Below, piece after piece: positions 17,590-26,810 of a stretch of DNA of 64,000 nt. This stretch comes from BOG-908 sp963751795 (GTDB taxonomy: Bacteria; Pseudomonadota; Alphaproteobacteria; Acetobacterales; Acetobacteraceae). Location: positions 124,001 through 188,000 of the forward strand of contig CAVVVI010000004.1 of NCBI GenBank assembly GCA_963751795.1. Reading direction: 5' to 3'. Made by a program: the position numbers and the translations under genes. Each line of letters starts with the position of its first letter. Position 1 is the stretch's first letter. A model generated the notes under the pieces. It did no database searches. It saw nothing but the letters and a program-made list of their open reading frames with translations, and was not told the DNA's origin.

Positions 17590-19605
17590 TTGCGGATTTC
17601 GACAGGATGCACCTTGGCGGCGCTGCTGGCGATGGTGTCGCTGAGCTCGCCGGGGTTGGCGCAAAGCCCGAGCCTGGTGCCCGCTGTGCCGACACCGGCC
17701 ACCACGGCCACTGTCGCCGGCGCGGCGCCCGCGCAGTCCAACCCGGCGCAGCCTACGCCGACGCTCGACAAGCGGGATTTGGAAGCCTGGCTCGACGGCT
17801 ACGTGCCTTACGCACTGGCGCGCGCGGACGTCGCCGGGGCCGTGGTCGTCGTCATCAAGGATGGCCAGGTGCTGCTGCAAAAAGGCTACGGCTATGCGGA
17901 CGTGGCAACACGCAAGCCGGTCGATCCGGACAATACCCTGTTCAGGCTGGGTTCGGTCTCCAAGCTGTTCACCTGGACGGCGGTGATGCAGCAGGTCGAA
18001 CAGGGCAAGCTGGACCTCGATCACGACATCAACACCTATCTCGATTTCACCATCCCACCCTACGAGGGCCGGCCGGTCACGCTGCGGAATCTGATGACGC
18101 ATACCGGCGGCTTTCAGGAGACCACCAAGCAGCTCATCTATGCCGAGCCGGCGACGGCACCGAGCCTGCAGGCCTATCTGAAGCAGAACCTGCCGCCGCG
18201 CATCTTCGCCGCCGGCACCACGCCGTCCTACTCCAATTACGGCGCCACGCTCGCCGGCTACATCGTGCAGCGCGTCTCGGGCGAAACGTTCGATGACTAT
18301 GTGGACAAGCATGTGTTCGCGCCACTCGGGATGCAGCATGCCACGTTCCGCCAGCCACCGCCCGCGGCGCTGCGGCCGCTGATCAGCCAGGGTTACGAGC
18401 TGGCGAGCGATCCCGCGAAAGCGGTGGAGGTGGTGGGCCCTGCGCCTGCCGGCAGTTCCAGCGTATCGGGCGCCGACGTCGCCAAGTTCATGATCGCGCA
18501 TCTGCAGGACGGCGCGTTCCAAGGCCAGCGCATCCTGCAGGCATCGACGGCACAGACGATGCACACCACGGCCCTGAACAACATCCCGCCGCTGAACAGC
18601 ATGCTGCTGGGGTTCTACCAGATGAACCGCAACGGCCATCGCATGATCGGGCATGCCGGCGATACGCAATGGTTCCACGCCGAGCTGACGCTGTTTCTGG
18701 ACGATCATGTCGGGTTGTTCATCGGCATGAACAGCATCGGTGCCGAGGGCGCGGCCGGCCCCATCCGCATCGGGCTGCGCCAGGGCTTCACAGACCGCTA
18801 CTTCCCCGCCGCCTCGCCGCCCGCCGCGATCGACACGAAAGCCGCACGCGCCGATGCCGCCCAACTCGCCGGAACCTACGTCACCTCCCGGCGGGAGGAG
18901 ACCACGTTCTTCTCGATCCTGTATTACCTGCTCTCCAGCACTCCGATCGACGCGCTCCAGGACGGCAAGATCATGTCGTCGGGTCTGAAGAATCTGGCAA
19001 GCCAGCCGGAGCATTTCGACCCCATCGGGCCGTTCGTCTGGCGCGCCACTGGCGGCAAAACCCGGCTGGCCGCCAAGCTGGCAGCCGATCATGCGGCGAC
19101 CTGGACGGACGATGAATCGCCCTATGAAGTCTACACGCTCGTGCCCTGGTACAAGAATGCGGTGTGGCTGAGGCCGGCATTGATCGCCTCGGTGGTCAGC
19201 CTGTTGCTGACGGCGCTGTTCTGGCCCGTCACCGCTTTGTATCGCCGCCGCTACGGCGCGGTAATCCCGCTGCGCGGCGCCGCCGTGGCCAGCTACCGGC
19301 TGACGCGTGCCGCAGCCCTACTCGACGGCCTGCTGATGGTGGCCTGGCCGGTAACCATCGTGATCATGCTGCAGAATTTCGCCCTGAACGGCAGCGCCGA
19401 TCCCTGGCTGGTCGTGCTGCAATGGCTGACCATCGTCGTGCTCCCGCTGTCGCTTCTGATCTTCCTGTGGAACGCGCTGCGAGTCTGGACCGGTCTCTCC
19501 GGGCTATCAGCGCGGCTGTGGAGCGTGGTGCTGGTGCTGTCGGGTGCCGTGGTGCTGTGGACCGGGATCGCGTTTCACCTGATCGGAACAGGCCTGAACT
19601 ATTGA
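17590..19605 (+). CDS. Serine hydrolase (PBP4*/FmtA-like beta-lactamase fold) with C-terminal membrane helices
   Basis: The start is TTG 17590, selected by a perfect AGGAGG seven bases upstream. The 671-residue protein has a signal peptide (CTLAALLAMVSLSSPGLAQ) and a PF00144 catalytic domain at about 65-400. Catalytic motifs are GSVSKLF (SxxK, about residue 122), YSNYG (YxN, about 216) and MIGHAGDT (HxG, about 352). A linker domain is followed by about four hydrophobic helices in the last 150 residues (PALIASVVSLLLTALF; LLDGLLMVAWPVTIVIML; WLTIVVLPLSLLIFLW; LWSVVLVLSGAVVLW). The active site would face the periplasm, tethered to the inner membrane. It overlaps dgcN by one base, so the two products are probably made together. 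A peptidase acting on D-amino-acid peptides is inferred. Confidence 0.9.
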   Translation: MRISTGCTLAALLAMVSLSSPGLAQSPSLVPAVPTPATTATVAGAAPAQSNPAQPTPTLDKRDLEAWLDGYVPYALARADVAGAVVVVIKDGQVLLQKGYGYADVATRKPVDPDNTLFRLGSVSKLFTWTAVMQQVEQGKLDLDHDINTYLDFTIPPYEGRPVTLRNLMTHTGGFQETTKQLIYAEPATAPSLQAYLKQNLPPRIFAAGTTPSYSNYGATLAGYIVQRVSGETFDDYVDKHVFAPLGMQHATFRQPPPAALRPLISQGYELASDPAKAVEVVGPAPAGSSSVSGADVAKFMIAHLQDGAFQGQRILQASTAQTMHTTALNNIPPLNSMLLGFYQMNRNGHRMIGHAGDTQWFHAELTLFLDDHVGLFIGMNSIGAEGAAGPIRIGLRQGFTDRYFPAASPPAAIDTKAARADAAQLAGTYVTSRREETTFFSILYYLLSSTPIDALQDGKIMSSGLKNLASQPEHFDPIGPFVWRATGGKTRLAAKLAADHAATWTDDESPYEVYTLVPWYKNAVWLRPALIASVVSLLLTALFWPVTALYRRRYGAVIPLRGAAVASYRLTRAAALLDGLLMVAWPVTIVIMLQNFALNGSADPWLVVLQWLTIVVLPLSLLIFLWNALRVWTGLSGLSARLWSVVLVLSGAVVLWTGIAFHLIGTGLNY

Positions 19606-20639
19606 TGCATGGTTCTGACGCCGCCGCGCTGCCACGCCCCTATCTGCTGTTCCTGGGCGATTGCACCGAGCCGAGTTTTGCCAAAACGGCGTTCGGCCTG
19701 CGCGATTGGGCCAGCGAGCACTGCGTCGGTGAGCTCGCCCTGCCGGCCGCCACGGTCACCACAGAGCTGCCCCGCCTGTCCGCGGCCGAAGCGTACGAGG
19801 CCGGGGCAAGGTCGCTGGTGATCGGTATCGCCAACATGGGCGGACGCATCGCCGATGGCTGGATAGGGTCGTTGGTCGAAGCGTTGGGCGCGGGGCTGGA
19901 CATCATCAGCGGCATGCACACGCCCCTTGCCACCGTGCGCGAGCTGGACGAGGCAGCGCGGCGGCATGGCCGGCGCCTGCACGATGTGCGCGTGCCGCCG
20001 CGCAGCATCCCGATCGCCACCGGGCGCAGGCGGACCGGCAAGCGGCTGCTGACGGTGGGCACGGATTGCGCACTGGGCAAGAAATACACGGCACTCGCGC
20101 TGACACGCGCATTCCGCACGCGCGGTGTGGATGCCGATTTCCGCGCGACAGGCCAGACCGGCATCCTCATCGCCGGCGGCGGCATACCGATCGATGCGGT
20201 GGTCGCGGATTTCGAGGCAGGGGCGGCCGAGATGCTGACGCCCGATGCCGATGCACTGCACTGGGATATCATCGAAGGGCAGGGGTCGCTGTTCCACCCC
20301 TCCTATGCCGGCGTCTCGCTCGGCCTGCTGCATGGCAGCCAGCCCGATGTCATCGTCCTTTGCCACCAGCCGGGCCGCACGCGCGTCATGGGGTTGGAAG
20401 CCTTCGCGCTACCCAGCATTGCCGAGGCCATCGATCTCAACCTGCGCCTCGCCCGGCGCACCAACCCGGCCGTGCGATGCGGCGGCATCAGCCTCAACAC
20501 CGCGCGGCTCGACGGGGCTGAGCGGCACCGGGCCCTGGCGGAAGCCGCGGCGGCCACGGGCCTGCCGGCGGCCGATCCGTTGCGCGCGGGTCCGGAGTTA
20601 GAACGCCTTGTGCAATCCTGCCTCGACGCTCCGCCCTGA
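19605..20639 (+). CDS. dgcN: DgcN-like N-acetyltransferase (DUF1611 family)
   Basis: This 344-residue protein begins with the ATG of a TGATG overlap with the serine hydrolase gene. It shows the DUF1611 hallmarks: a P-loop-like GTDCALGKKYTALALTRAF at about residue 147, FRATGQTGILIAGGGIPID at about 177, and DIIEGQGSLFHPSYAGVSLGLLHG at about 222. Family members were first annotated as NAD-dependent epimerase-like or ATP-binding proteins. DgcN of marine bacteria is reported to convert D-glutamate to N-acetyl-D-glutamate for DgcA. A dgcA-like gene lies 7 kb away in the divergent unit under the same putative operator. The protein should be cytosolic. The family assignment is firm; the reaction is inferred from the pair. 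Confidence 0.85.
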   Translation: MHGSDAAALPRPYLLFLGDCTEPSFAKTAFGLRDWASEHCVGELALPAATVTTELPRLSAAEAYEAGARSLVIGIANMGGRIADGWIGSLVEALGAGLDIISGMHTPLATVRELDEAARRHGRRLHDVRVPPRSIPIATGRRRTGKRLLTVGTDCALGKKYTALALTRAFRTRGVDADFRATGQTGILIAGGGIPIDAVVADFEAGAAEMLTPDADALHWDIIEGQGSLFHPSYAGVSLGLLHGSQPDVIVLCHQPGRTRVMGLEAFALPSIAEAIDLNLRLARRTNPAVRCGGISLNTARLDGAERHRALAEAAAATGLPAADPLRAGPELERLVQSCLDAPP

Positions 20640-20746
20640 AATCCCACTCTGCCGAACTGCGGCACAATCTCCCCCGAAATCGATGCATTATCGTCAGTCG
20701 TTCGAGCCTGTATCTCCCTCGACATCGATCTGTCGGGAGTTACCAC

Positions 20747-21226
20747 GTGAGTTCTGTCACACGAATCCTAGCCGCCGCTGTCGTCGCCGCGGTGATGGCG
20801 TCAGGTTCCGCCCAGGCTGGCACTGTCCAGGATGCCAATCGAACGCTCGTCAGCAACGCCATGCACGAGCTGTTCGTCACGCGGAACGCGCAAAAGGCGG
20901 TCAAGCTGTATTTCGGCAACCCCTATCTCCAGCATAACCCCACCATTGCCGATGGTGCCGAGGACTTGCCGAAAGTGATCGCGTCGCTGCCGGCGAACTT
21001 CAAATACGAGCCGGGCATCATCGTCGCGGATGGCAACATGGTCATGATCCACGGCCTGTACACCGGCTGGGGACCCAAGCCGCTGGTGACCGTCGATATC
21101 TTCCGGGTGCAAAACGGCAAGCTGGTCGAACATTGGGACGTGATGCAGGAGGAGGTCCCGGCGGCGCAGACCAAGAGCAAACGGCCAATGTTCCCGATCG
21201 CGGATGCCGACATTCCCAACCACTGA
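20747..21226 (+). CDS. Secreted NTF2-like/SnoaL-like protein
   Basis: The start is GTG 20747 with CGGGAG upstream. The 159-residue product has a signal peptide (ILAAAVVAAVMASGSAQA) and then an NTF2-like cone fold of about 125 residues. Landmarks are LFVTRNAQKAVKLYFGNPYLQHNP, MVMIHGLYTGWGP and VDIFRVQNGKLVEHWDVMQ. The last is the common SnoaL-like polyketide-cyclase pattern found in many secreted proteins of unknown function. No enzyme activity can be assigned. Co-direction and the short gap place it in the same unit as the upstream dgcN. Confidence 0.82.
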   Translation: MSSVTRILAAAVVAAVMASGSAQAGTVQDANRTLVSNAMHELFVTRNAQKAVKLYFGNPYLQHNPTIADGAEDLPKVIASLPANFKYEPGIIVADGNMVMIHGLYTGWGPKPLVTVDIFRVQNGKLVEHWDVMQEEVPAAQTKSKRPMFPIADADIPNH

Positions 21227-21251
21227 GCACGCTCGGCTACCGGAGAACCAC

Positions 21252-22044
21252 GTGGCCGCACGCCAGCCGAGTTACTTCATACCGCATGGCGGCGGCCCGT
21301 GCTTCTTCATGCCCGATCCCGCCAATCATTGGGGCAGCATGGCGGCGTTCCTGCGCTCTCTGCCCGCCCGGCTGAGTGCCACGCCGGCAGCGATCCTGGT
21401 CGTCTCGGCCCATTGGCAAACCGCTTGCTTCCGGCTCACCGGCGGCGAGAAGCCGCCGCTGTTCTATGACTACTACGGCTTCCCGCCGGAAACCTATGCG
21501 CTCGGCTACGACGCCCCCGGCGCGCCTGCTCTCGCCGCGCAGGCCGCCGCCTTGTTGCGGCGGCAGGGCATCGCCGTCACGCTCGACGGGCAGCGTGGGT
21601 TCGATCACGGCGTGTTCGTTCCGCTCAAAATGGCCTTCCCCGACGGCACCATCCCGGTCGTCGAAATGTCGGTGGAGCAGGCCCTCGACCCCGCGCTGCA
21701 TTTGGCAGCGGGCCGCGCGCTCGCGCCGCTGCGGGATGCGGGCGTGCTCATCATCGGTTCCGGCATGAGCTTTCACGACCTGCGAGGCTTCGGCCAGCCG
21801 GCATCGACCGCGCCCTCGCAGGCCTTCGACCACTGGCTGAGTTCGGCCGTCACCCAGCCGGGCGGGTCCCGTACAACGCCAGCTCCTGTCCTGGGCGGCG
21901 GCGCCCGGTGCCGCCGCCTCTCACCCGACGGCCGAGCACCTGATCCCGCTGATGGTCGCAGCCGGCGCTTCGGAAGAGCCAGGCCGGAAGATCTATGGCG
22001 ATCTCGTGCTTCAGACGGCAGTCTCCGGTTTTGAATTCGCCTGA
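21252..22044 (+). pseudogene. LigB-type extradiol dioxygenase (4,5-DOPA dioxygenase-like), frameshifted
   Basis: The start is taken as GTG 21252 (VAARQPSYFIPHGGGP); an ATG at 21204 lies inside the previous gene. The frame encodes metal- and substrate-site histidines of the LigB/DODA family: IPHGGGP, VVSAHWQ and FDHGVFVPLKMAFPD. The family's C-terminal block (SHPTAEHLIPLMVAAGA and GRKIYGD) continues only in the next frame, entered near 21861-21870 (GGCGGGTCCC) and ending at TGA 22042-22044. One extra base there explains the shift. Without it the protein would be about 263 residues, normal for the family. It may be a real pseudogene or a sequence error. Confidence 0.82.
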
Positions 22045-22079
22045 GCAGCCGCCCGGGCGATGGGGACAGGGTTGAACCG

Positions 22080-22892
22080 ATGATCATCGATGCCTGGGGC
22101 CAGCACCCCACATTGCGCCACACCAACGATCCGATGTTCGATAGCCTGCGCCGATGGACGAAGCGCGCGCCAGCGACGACGGCGCCCCCGGTTGCCGAGA
22201 CGGTGGCGCTCATGGATCAGGGCGGGGTCGGCCAAATGCTGATCAGTGCCTGGGTCGCGCCACGCAATGTCATGATCTCCAACGAGGAGGTCGCCGGTTT
22301 CGTAGCCGAAGCACCCACCCGCCTGGTCGGTGTCGGCTCGGTGGATATTTCCAAGCCGATGGAGGCGGTTGCCGAGGTGCGGCGTTGCGTCCGCGATCTT
22401 GGCTTCAAGGCGATACGCGTGCTGCCCTGGTTGTGGGAGGCGCCTCCGACCGACAGGCGTTTCTATCCGGTCTATGTCGCCTGCGTGGAAGAGGGCGTGC
22501 CGTTCTGCACGCAGATCGGCCATACCGGTCCGCTGATGCCCTCCGAAGTCGGGCGCCCGATCTACCTCGATCAGGTCGCTCTGGATTTTCCCGAGCTGGT
22601 CATCGTCGGCGGCCATATCGGCTATCCCTGGACGGATGAGGCGATTGCAGTTGCGACGAAGCACCAGAATGTTTTCATCGACACCTCGGCCTATACGGCG
22701 CGACGCTACCCGGCCCAGCTTGTCGAGTTCATGCAGGGACACGGCGCCTCGAAAGTCCTGTTCGGCACGAATTACCCGATGATTTCTCCGAGCAAGGCTC
22801 TGGAGGGTATTGATGGATTGAATTTGGGCCAGAAGGCGCGCGAACAGTTTCTCAGCGGCAATGCGCAACGCGTATTCGGCCTTTCGCGTTGA
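22080..22892 (+). CDS. Amidohydrolase family (ACMSD-like, PF04909) protein
   Basis: The 270-residue TIM-barrel protein starts MIIDAWGQHPT. Conserved elements include DLGFKAIRVLPWLWEAPP, TQIGHTGPLMPSE (metal-site His), VIVGGHIGYPWTDEAI (His) and VLFGTNYPMI (Asp replaced by Asn in the usual FGSDxP motif). The N-terminal DxHxH metal motif is also altered to DAWGQH. These changes may lower metal dependence or define a subfamily. It is the last gene of the plus-strand unit starting at 13764. Related proteins hydrolyse or decarboxylate small carboxylates; the substrate here is unknown. Confidence 0.82.
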   Translation: MIIDAWGQHPTLRHTNDPMFDSLRRWTKRAPATTAPPVAETVALMDQGGVGQMLISAWVAPRNVMISNEEVAGFVAEAPTRLVGVGSVDISKPMEAVAEVRRCVRDLGFKAIRVLPWLWEAPPTDRRFYPVYVACVEEGVPFCTQIGHTGPLMPSEVGRPIYLDQVALDFPELVIVGGHIGYPWTDEAIAVATKHQNVFIDTSAYTARRYPAQLVEFMQGHGASKVLFGTNYPMISPSKALEGIDGLNLGQKAREQFLSGNAQRVFGLSR

Positions 22893-22911
22893 TACTACAC
22901 CAACGTCGTGC

Positions 22912-25900
22912 CTAGCCGACCTCATCTTTAACGTCGTGCTCGACCGACTTTTTGGCGCTGTCCACTAGCTCCTTGATCTTGCGCGCAAGGTCCTGGATTG
23001 CAAAAGGCTTCGTCATCACCTGCATGCCCGGATCGAGGTGGCCGTTGCCAAAAACGGCGTTCTCCGCATAGCCGGTGATGAACAGAACCTTCAGTCCCGG
23101 CCGGAGCGCGCGCCCTGCATCGGCCAGTTGCCGCCCGTTCATCCCGCCGGGGAGGCCCACATCGGTGACCAGCAAATCCACGCGCGCTTCGGATTGCAGC
23201 AGCTTGAGGCCCGCCGGCCCGTCTGCCGCTTCGAGTGACCCGTAGCCGAGGTCTTCCAAAGTCTCCGTAACCAGCATGCGAACGGTCGATTCATCATCGA
23301 CCACCAGCACGGTCTCCCCCGGTCTCGCCCGCTCCGGCCGCTTGGCGCCGGTCTCGGCATCGGCCCCGTCGAGCGCTTCGGCCAGCGCCGCGCCACCGTG
23401 GTGCCGTGGCAGATAGAGCGTAACCATCGTGCCCTGGTCCAGCTCCGCGTAGATGCGCGCCTGTCCACCCGATTGGCGCACAAAGCCGTACACCATCGAC
23501 AGGCCCAGGCCAGTGCCCATGCCGATCGGCTTGGTGGTGAAGAATGGATCGAAGGCGCGGCGGATCACGTCGGCCGGCATGCCGGTGCCCGTGTCGCTGA
23601 CGCAGATCGCGACGTACTGCCCAGGATTCAGGTCCCTCTCCCGCGCGCCGCGATCGTCGAGCCATTTATTGCCGGTCTCGATGGTGAGCCGTCCGCCTTC
23701 GGGCATGGCGTCCCGGCTGTTGATGCACAAATTCAGCAGCGCATTCTCGAGCTGGTTCGGATCGACGCGCGTATTCCACAGCCCGCCGGCCCCGATCACC
23801 TCGACGAGGATCTGCGGCCCGACAGTCCGGCGAACCAGGTCGGCCATGCCGGCAATCAGCTGGTTCACGTCGGTCGGCTTCGGATCGAGCGTCTGCCGGC
23901 GCGAGAATGCGAGCAGCCGGTGCGTGAGAGCGGCCGCCCGCTTGGCGGCACCCTGGGCTGCGATGAGGTAGCGGTCCAGCTCGCCGATGCGCCCCTGCGC
24001 CACGCGGGTCTGCAGCAGCTCGATACTGCCGGAAATGCCGGCGAGCAGATTGTTGAAGTCGTGCGCGAGCCCGCCTGTAAGCTGGCCCACCGCCTCCATC
24101 TTCTGGCTCTGGCGCAGCGCATCCTCGGCGGCCGCCAGCGCCTCGGCTTGCTGTCTCTGCGCCGTCACGTCACGTCCGATACAGTGCAGCAGCGTGTGCT
24201 CGGCGGTAATCGTCCACGCGACCCAGCGATACGAACCATCGCGGCAGCGAAAGCGGGTTTCGAGATCGGCGATTTCCTGGCCGTGGGTCAGCTGGGCCGC
24301 CCAGGCCAGCGATCGCGCAGCCTCCTCAGGGTGCAGGAAATCGGCGAACGATCGGCCGATCAGTTCCGCGCCCGACCAATCGAACAGCGCCGTGGCACCT
24401 GGGTTGACGTCGCGGATGATGGCATCGAAGCCCACCACGGCAACGACGAGGTTCGTCACGCCCCAGAGCCGGTTACGCTCCGCCGTTCGCTCGGCCACCT
24501 TGGCTTCCAGCGTCTCGTTCAGCTCGCGCAATGCCTGTTCGGCCGCGCGCTGCTCGGTGATGTCGGTGTGCACGCCCACCCACTCGAGAATGCTGCCGCG
24601 ATTGTCGAGTGTGGGAATGGCGCGGATCGAGCAGCGCCTCCAGCATCCGTCATGGCGTCGCACCCGGTGCTCGAAGATGAATTGCCCCTTGCTCGCCACG
24701 GCTGCGAGCCAGGCGTTCAGCGTGGCAGCCGCATCGTCCGGATGCACCGCCCGCGACCAGCCGAAACCGCGGTATTCCTCGTAGGACTGCCCGGTGAGCG
24801 CGGCCCAGCCGGGCTGCTCGCCCTCCATCTCGCCGGCCGGCGTATTCGTCCACAGCACGCCCTGCACGGCGGCCACCGCGGCGCGGAACCGCAGTTCGGA
24901 GGCAAGGAGTGCCGCTTCGGCCGCGCGGCGCTCGGTGATGTCAACGCAGGCACCCGTCATGGCCACGGGTCCGCCGGCATCGGTCATCGTCTTGCCGCGG
25001 CCGTACAGCCAGCGTGTGATGCCGCCCGCGTGCACGACGCGGAACTCCTCGCTGAAATCCACCCCCGTCGTGGCGCAGGCCCGGCAGGCGGCGATCACGT
25101 GCGCCCGGTCGTGGGGATGAACCAGGGCCATGAGTCCGGCCAGGCTGCTTGCCGTCTCGCCCTGCGGCAGGCCGAGAAGCTTGTCGAGCGCCTCATCGCA
25201 AACGAGCTCGTCCGTGCGGATGTCCCAGCGGAACGTGCCTGATTCGCTGGCCTCAATCGCGGCTTTGAGCCGCGTCTCGTTCTCCCGCAAACTCGCCTCG
25301 GCCCGCGCACGCTCGACGGCGTCCCACGTCCGCGCAGCAACCTGCTCGATCAGCCCGAGCTCGTCGGCCGTCCATCGGTGCGGCTCTCGGAAGTTCACGT
25401 AGAGCGAGGCCACCATGCGGCGATTGCGCACCAGCGGCACGGATACGAACGCGCGTGTGTCGATCGCGGCCCATGTCGCGTGCGACTGCGCCGCATCGTC
25501 GAGCACGTCATCGCAGGCTTCGACACGGCCACCACGCTGGCGCGCGATGCTCGCCGGCCCGAATGAGGTCAATTCGAACGTGCCCGTCAGCGGAGCGACC
25601 GCCTCTGCGTAGCAGGAGGTGAGCACAACCCGGGCACCATCGCCCAGAACGTCGCCGTAACCGACGCGATTGGCACCGAGATGGCGCCCCAAAGCCTCGG
25701 TCACGGCGTCCATGATCTCCCGCGGGTCACCCAGGAAGCTGAGCCTGGCTTCGAGTGCCAGCCGGAACGCCTGCCGCGCTTCGAAGAGCACGCGTTCGGT
25801 GGTCTCGGTGGCGGCACAGTAGAAGCCGGCGATGGTGCCTGCCTCGTCGCGCAACGGCGTGTAGGAAAAGGTGAAATAGCTGATCGGCACGCCAGGGCGG

Positions 25901-26259
25901 CCCGCGAGTGCCAGCGGCATGTCGATGAAATGTTGCCCGTTGCCGGCCATGACGTTCGCAACGATGGGCTGGAACTCGCTCCAGAGCTCGGCCCAGAGTT
26001 CGGCGAAAGGCAGCCCAATGCCGGGATGCTTGGTCCCGACGATCGTAAGATACGCGTCGTTGTAGAACGAGACGAGGTTCGGCCCCCAGGCGACGTACAC
26101 GGGCTGCCGCGCGCCCAGCAGCAGACCGAGCGCGGTCTTCAGCGCCGGCGGCCAACCCTCCGACGGCCCGAGGGGTGTCGCGGACCAGTCGTGCTGCCGG
26201 ATCAGCGCGCCCGCTTCCCCGCCGCCCTCAAGGAATGCCTGGCTTGCGACCGCGCTCAC
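22912..26259 (-). CDS. Hybrid sensor histidine kinase/response regulator with PAS and GAF domains
   Basis: The 1115-residue protein has no membrane helices. In approximate order it contains an N-terminal PAS-like domain (20-160), GAF (165-320), PAS (330-450), PAS (460-580), a short coiled coil, PAS (605-725), HisKA with phospho-acceptor His in GGLAHDFNNLLAG (about 750), HATPase (NLCINSRDAMPEGG; SDTGTGMP; GMGTGLGLSMVYG), and a receiver (VLVVDDES, phospho-Asp in VTDVGLPGG, Lys in MTKPF). The order suggests phosphotransfer from the His to the C-terminal Asp. PAS sequences such as DECGT-like flavin motifs are not evident, so the signal is unknown. No separate output regulator gene adjoins it. Confidence 0.93.
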   Translation of the reverse strand: MSAVASQAFLEGGGEAGALIRQHDWSATPLGPSEGWPPALKTALGLLLGARQPVYVAWGPNLVSFYNDAYLTIVGTKHPGIGLPFAELWAELWSEFQPIVANVMAGNGQHFIDMPLALAGRPGVPISYFTFSYTPLRDEAGTIAGFYCAATETTERVLFEARQAFRLALEARLSFLGDPREIMDAVTEALGRHLGANRVGYGDVLGDGARVVLTSCYAEAVAPLTGTFELTSFGPASIARQRGGRVEACDDVLDDAAQSHATWAAIDTRAFVSVPLVRNRRMVASLYVNFREPHRWTADELGLIEQVAARTWDAVERARAEASLRENETRLKAAIEASESGTFRWDIRTDELVCDEALDKLLGLPQGETASSLAGLMALVHPHDRAHVIAACRACATTGVDFSEEFRVVHAGGITRWLYGRGKTMTDAGGPVAMTGACVDITERRAAEAALLASELRFRAAVAAVQGVLWTNTPAGEMEGEQPGWAALTGQSYEEYRGFGWSRAVHPDDAAATLNAWLAAVASKGQFIFEHRVRRHDGCWRRCSIRAIPTLDNRGSILEWVGVHTDITEQRAAEQALRELNETLEAKVAERTAERNRLWGVTNLVVAVVGFDAIIRDVNPGATALFDWSGAELIGRSFADFLHPEEAARSLAWAAQLTHGQEIADLETRFRCRDGSYRWVAWTITAEHTLLHCIGRDVTAQRQQAEALAAAEDALRQSQKMEAVGQLTGGLAHDFNNLLAGISGSIELLQTRVAQGRIGELDRYLIAAQGAAKRAAALTHRLLAFSRRQTLDPKPTDVNQLIAGMADLVRRTVGPQILVEVIGAGGLWNTRVDPNQLENALLNLCINSRDAMPEGGRLTIETGNKWLDDRGARERDLNPGQYVAICVSDTGTGMPADVIRRAFDPFFTTKPIGMGTGLGLSMVYGFVRQSGGQARIYAELDQGTMVTLYLPRHHGGAALAEALDGADAETGAKRPERARPGETVLVVDDESTVRMLVTETLEDLGYGSLEAADGPAGLKLLQSEARVDLLVTDVGLPGGMNGRQLADAGRALRPGLKVLFITGYAENAVFGNGHLDPGMQVMTKPFAIQDLARKIKELVDSAKKSVEHDVKDEVG

Positions 26260-26810
26260 GCGTGGAGGCCCGAGGCGGATCGAGGCGATGCTCCAGCCGC
26301 CCTGGTCGCGAACGCGTGTGCGCGGCCCAGCGCCAGCCTCCGGCTCGGACCGTCAGCCAAAGCGGCAAGGTGCCCGATGCAGGTATCCGGCGCCAACGTT
26401 ACGGTGGATGCGCGTGAACCACTCATCGCGGCTTCGCATGAAGTGTGCCGGTGATCACAGCTACATCACGCACAGGCATTCCTCGGTGACCGCCGCCAGC
26501 CCGCAACCGGAGCCCATCGAGCCGGCCGGCGGAGCTGCAGCCGGCCGAGCCAGAATACAACTTACGTTTGAACCGCATCTCGCGTTTTCGTGCAAGAATT
26601 AGGTGCGTAAGCTCGACTGAGGCCGGGGAGATGCCGCCTTGCACCACCCTCGCGCCCGGCGGCTCCATTCCACTGCAAAGGCGCCGCCGCCCGGCTGACG
26701 ACTTCCGTCGTAGCTCGTGACCACCGGCGAGCACCCGGCGCTGCGATAGCGGCCCGCGCCGCGAAGGCGCCCAATCCGCATGGCTAGCCAATAGAAGATC
26801 GTGACGCGAA
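26260..26810. other. 551-bp intergenic region between the hybrid kinase and tRNA-Gln
   Basis: I see no gene here on either strand; short open frames lack any recognisable protein character or ribosome site. The stretch from about 26540 to 26610 is less GC-rich than its surroundings and could hold a promoter. The histidine kinase promoter should lie near 26260-26450, but no clear -35/-10 pair is visible. Confidence 0.4.

Noticed and set aside
26423..26791. A 122-codon minus-strand frame in the gap before tRNA-Gln
   Set aside because: No ribosome site, no recognisable domain and an Arg/Gly/Ser-rich composition typical of chance frames in GC-rich DNA.
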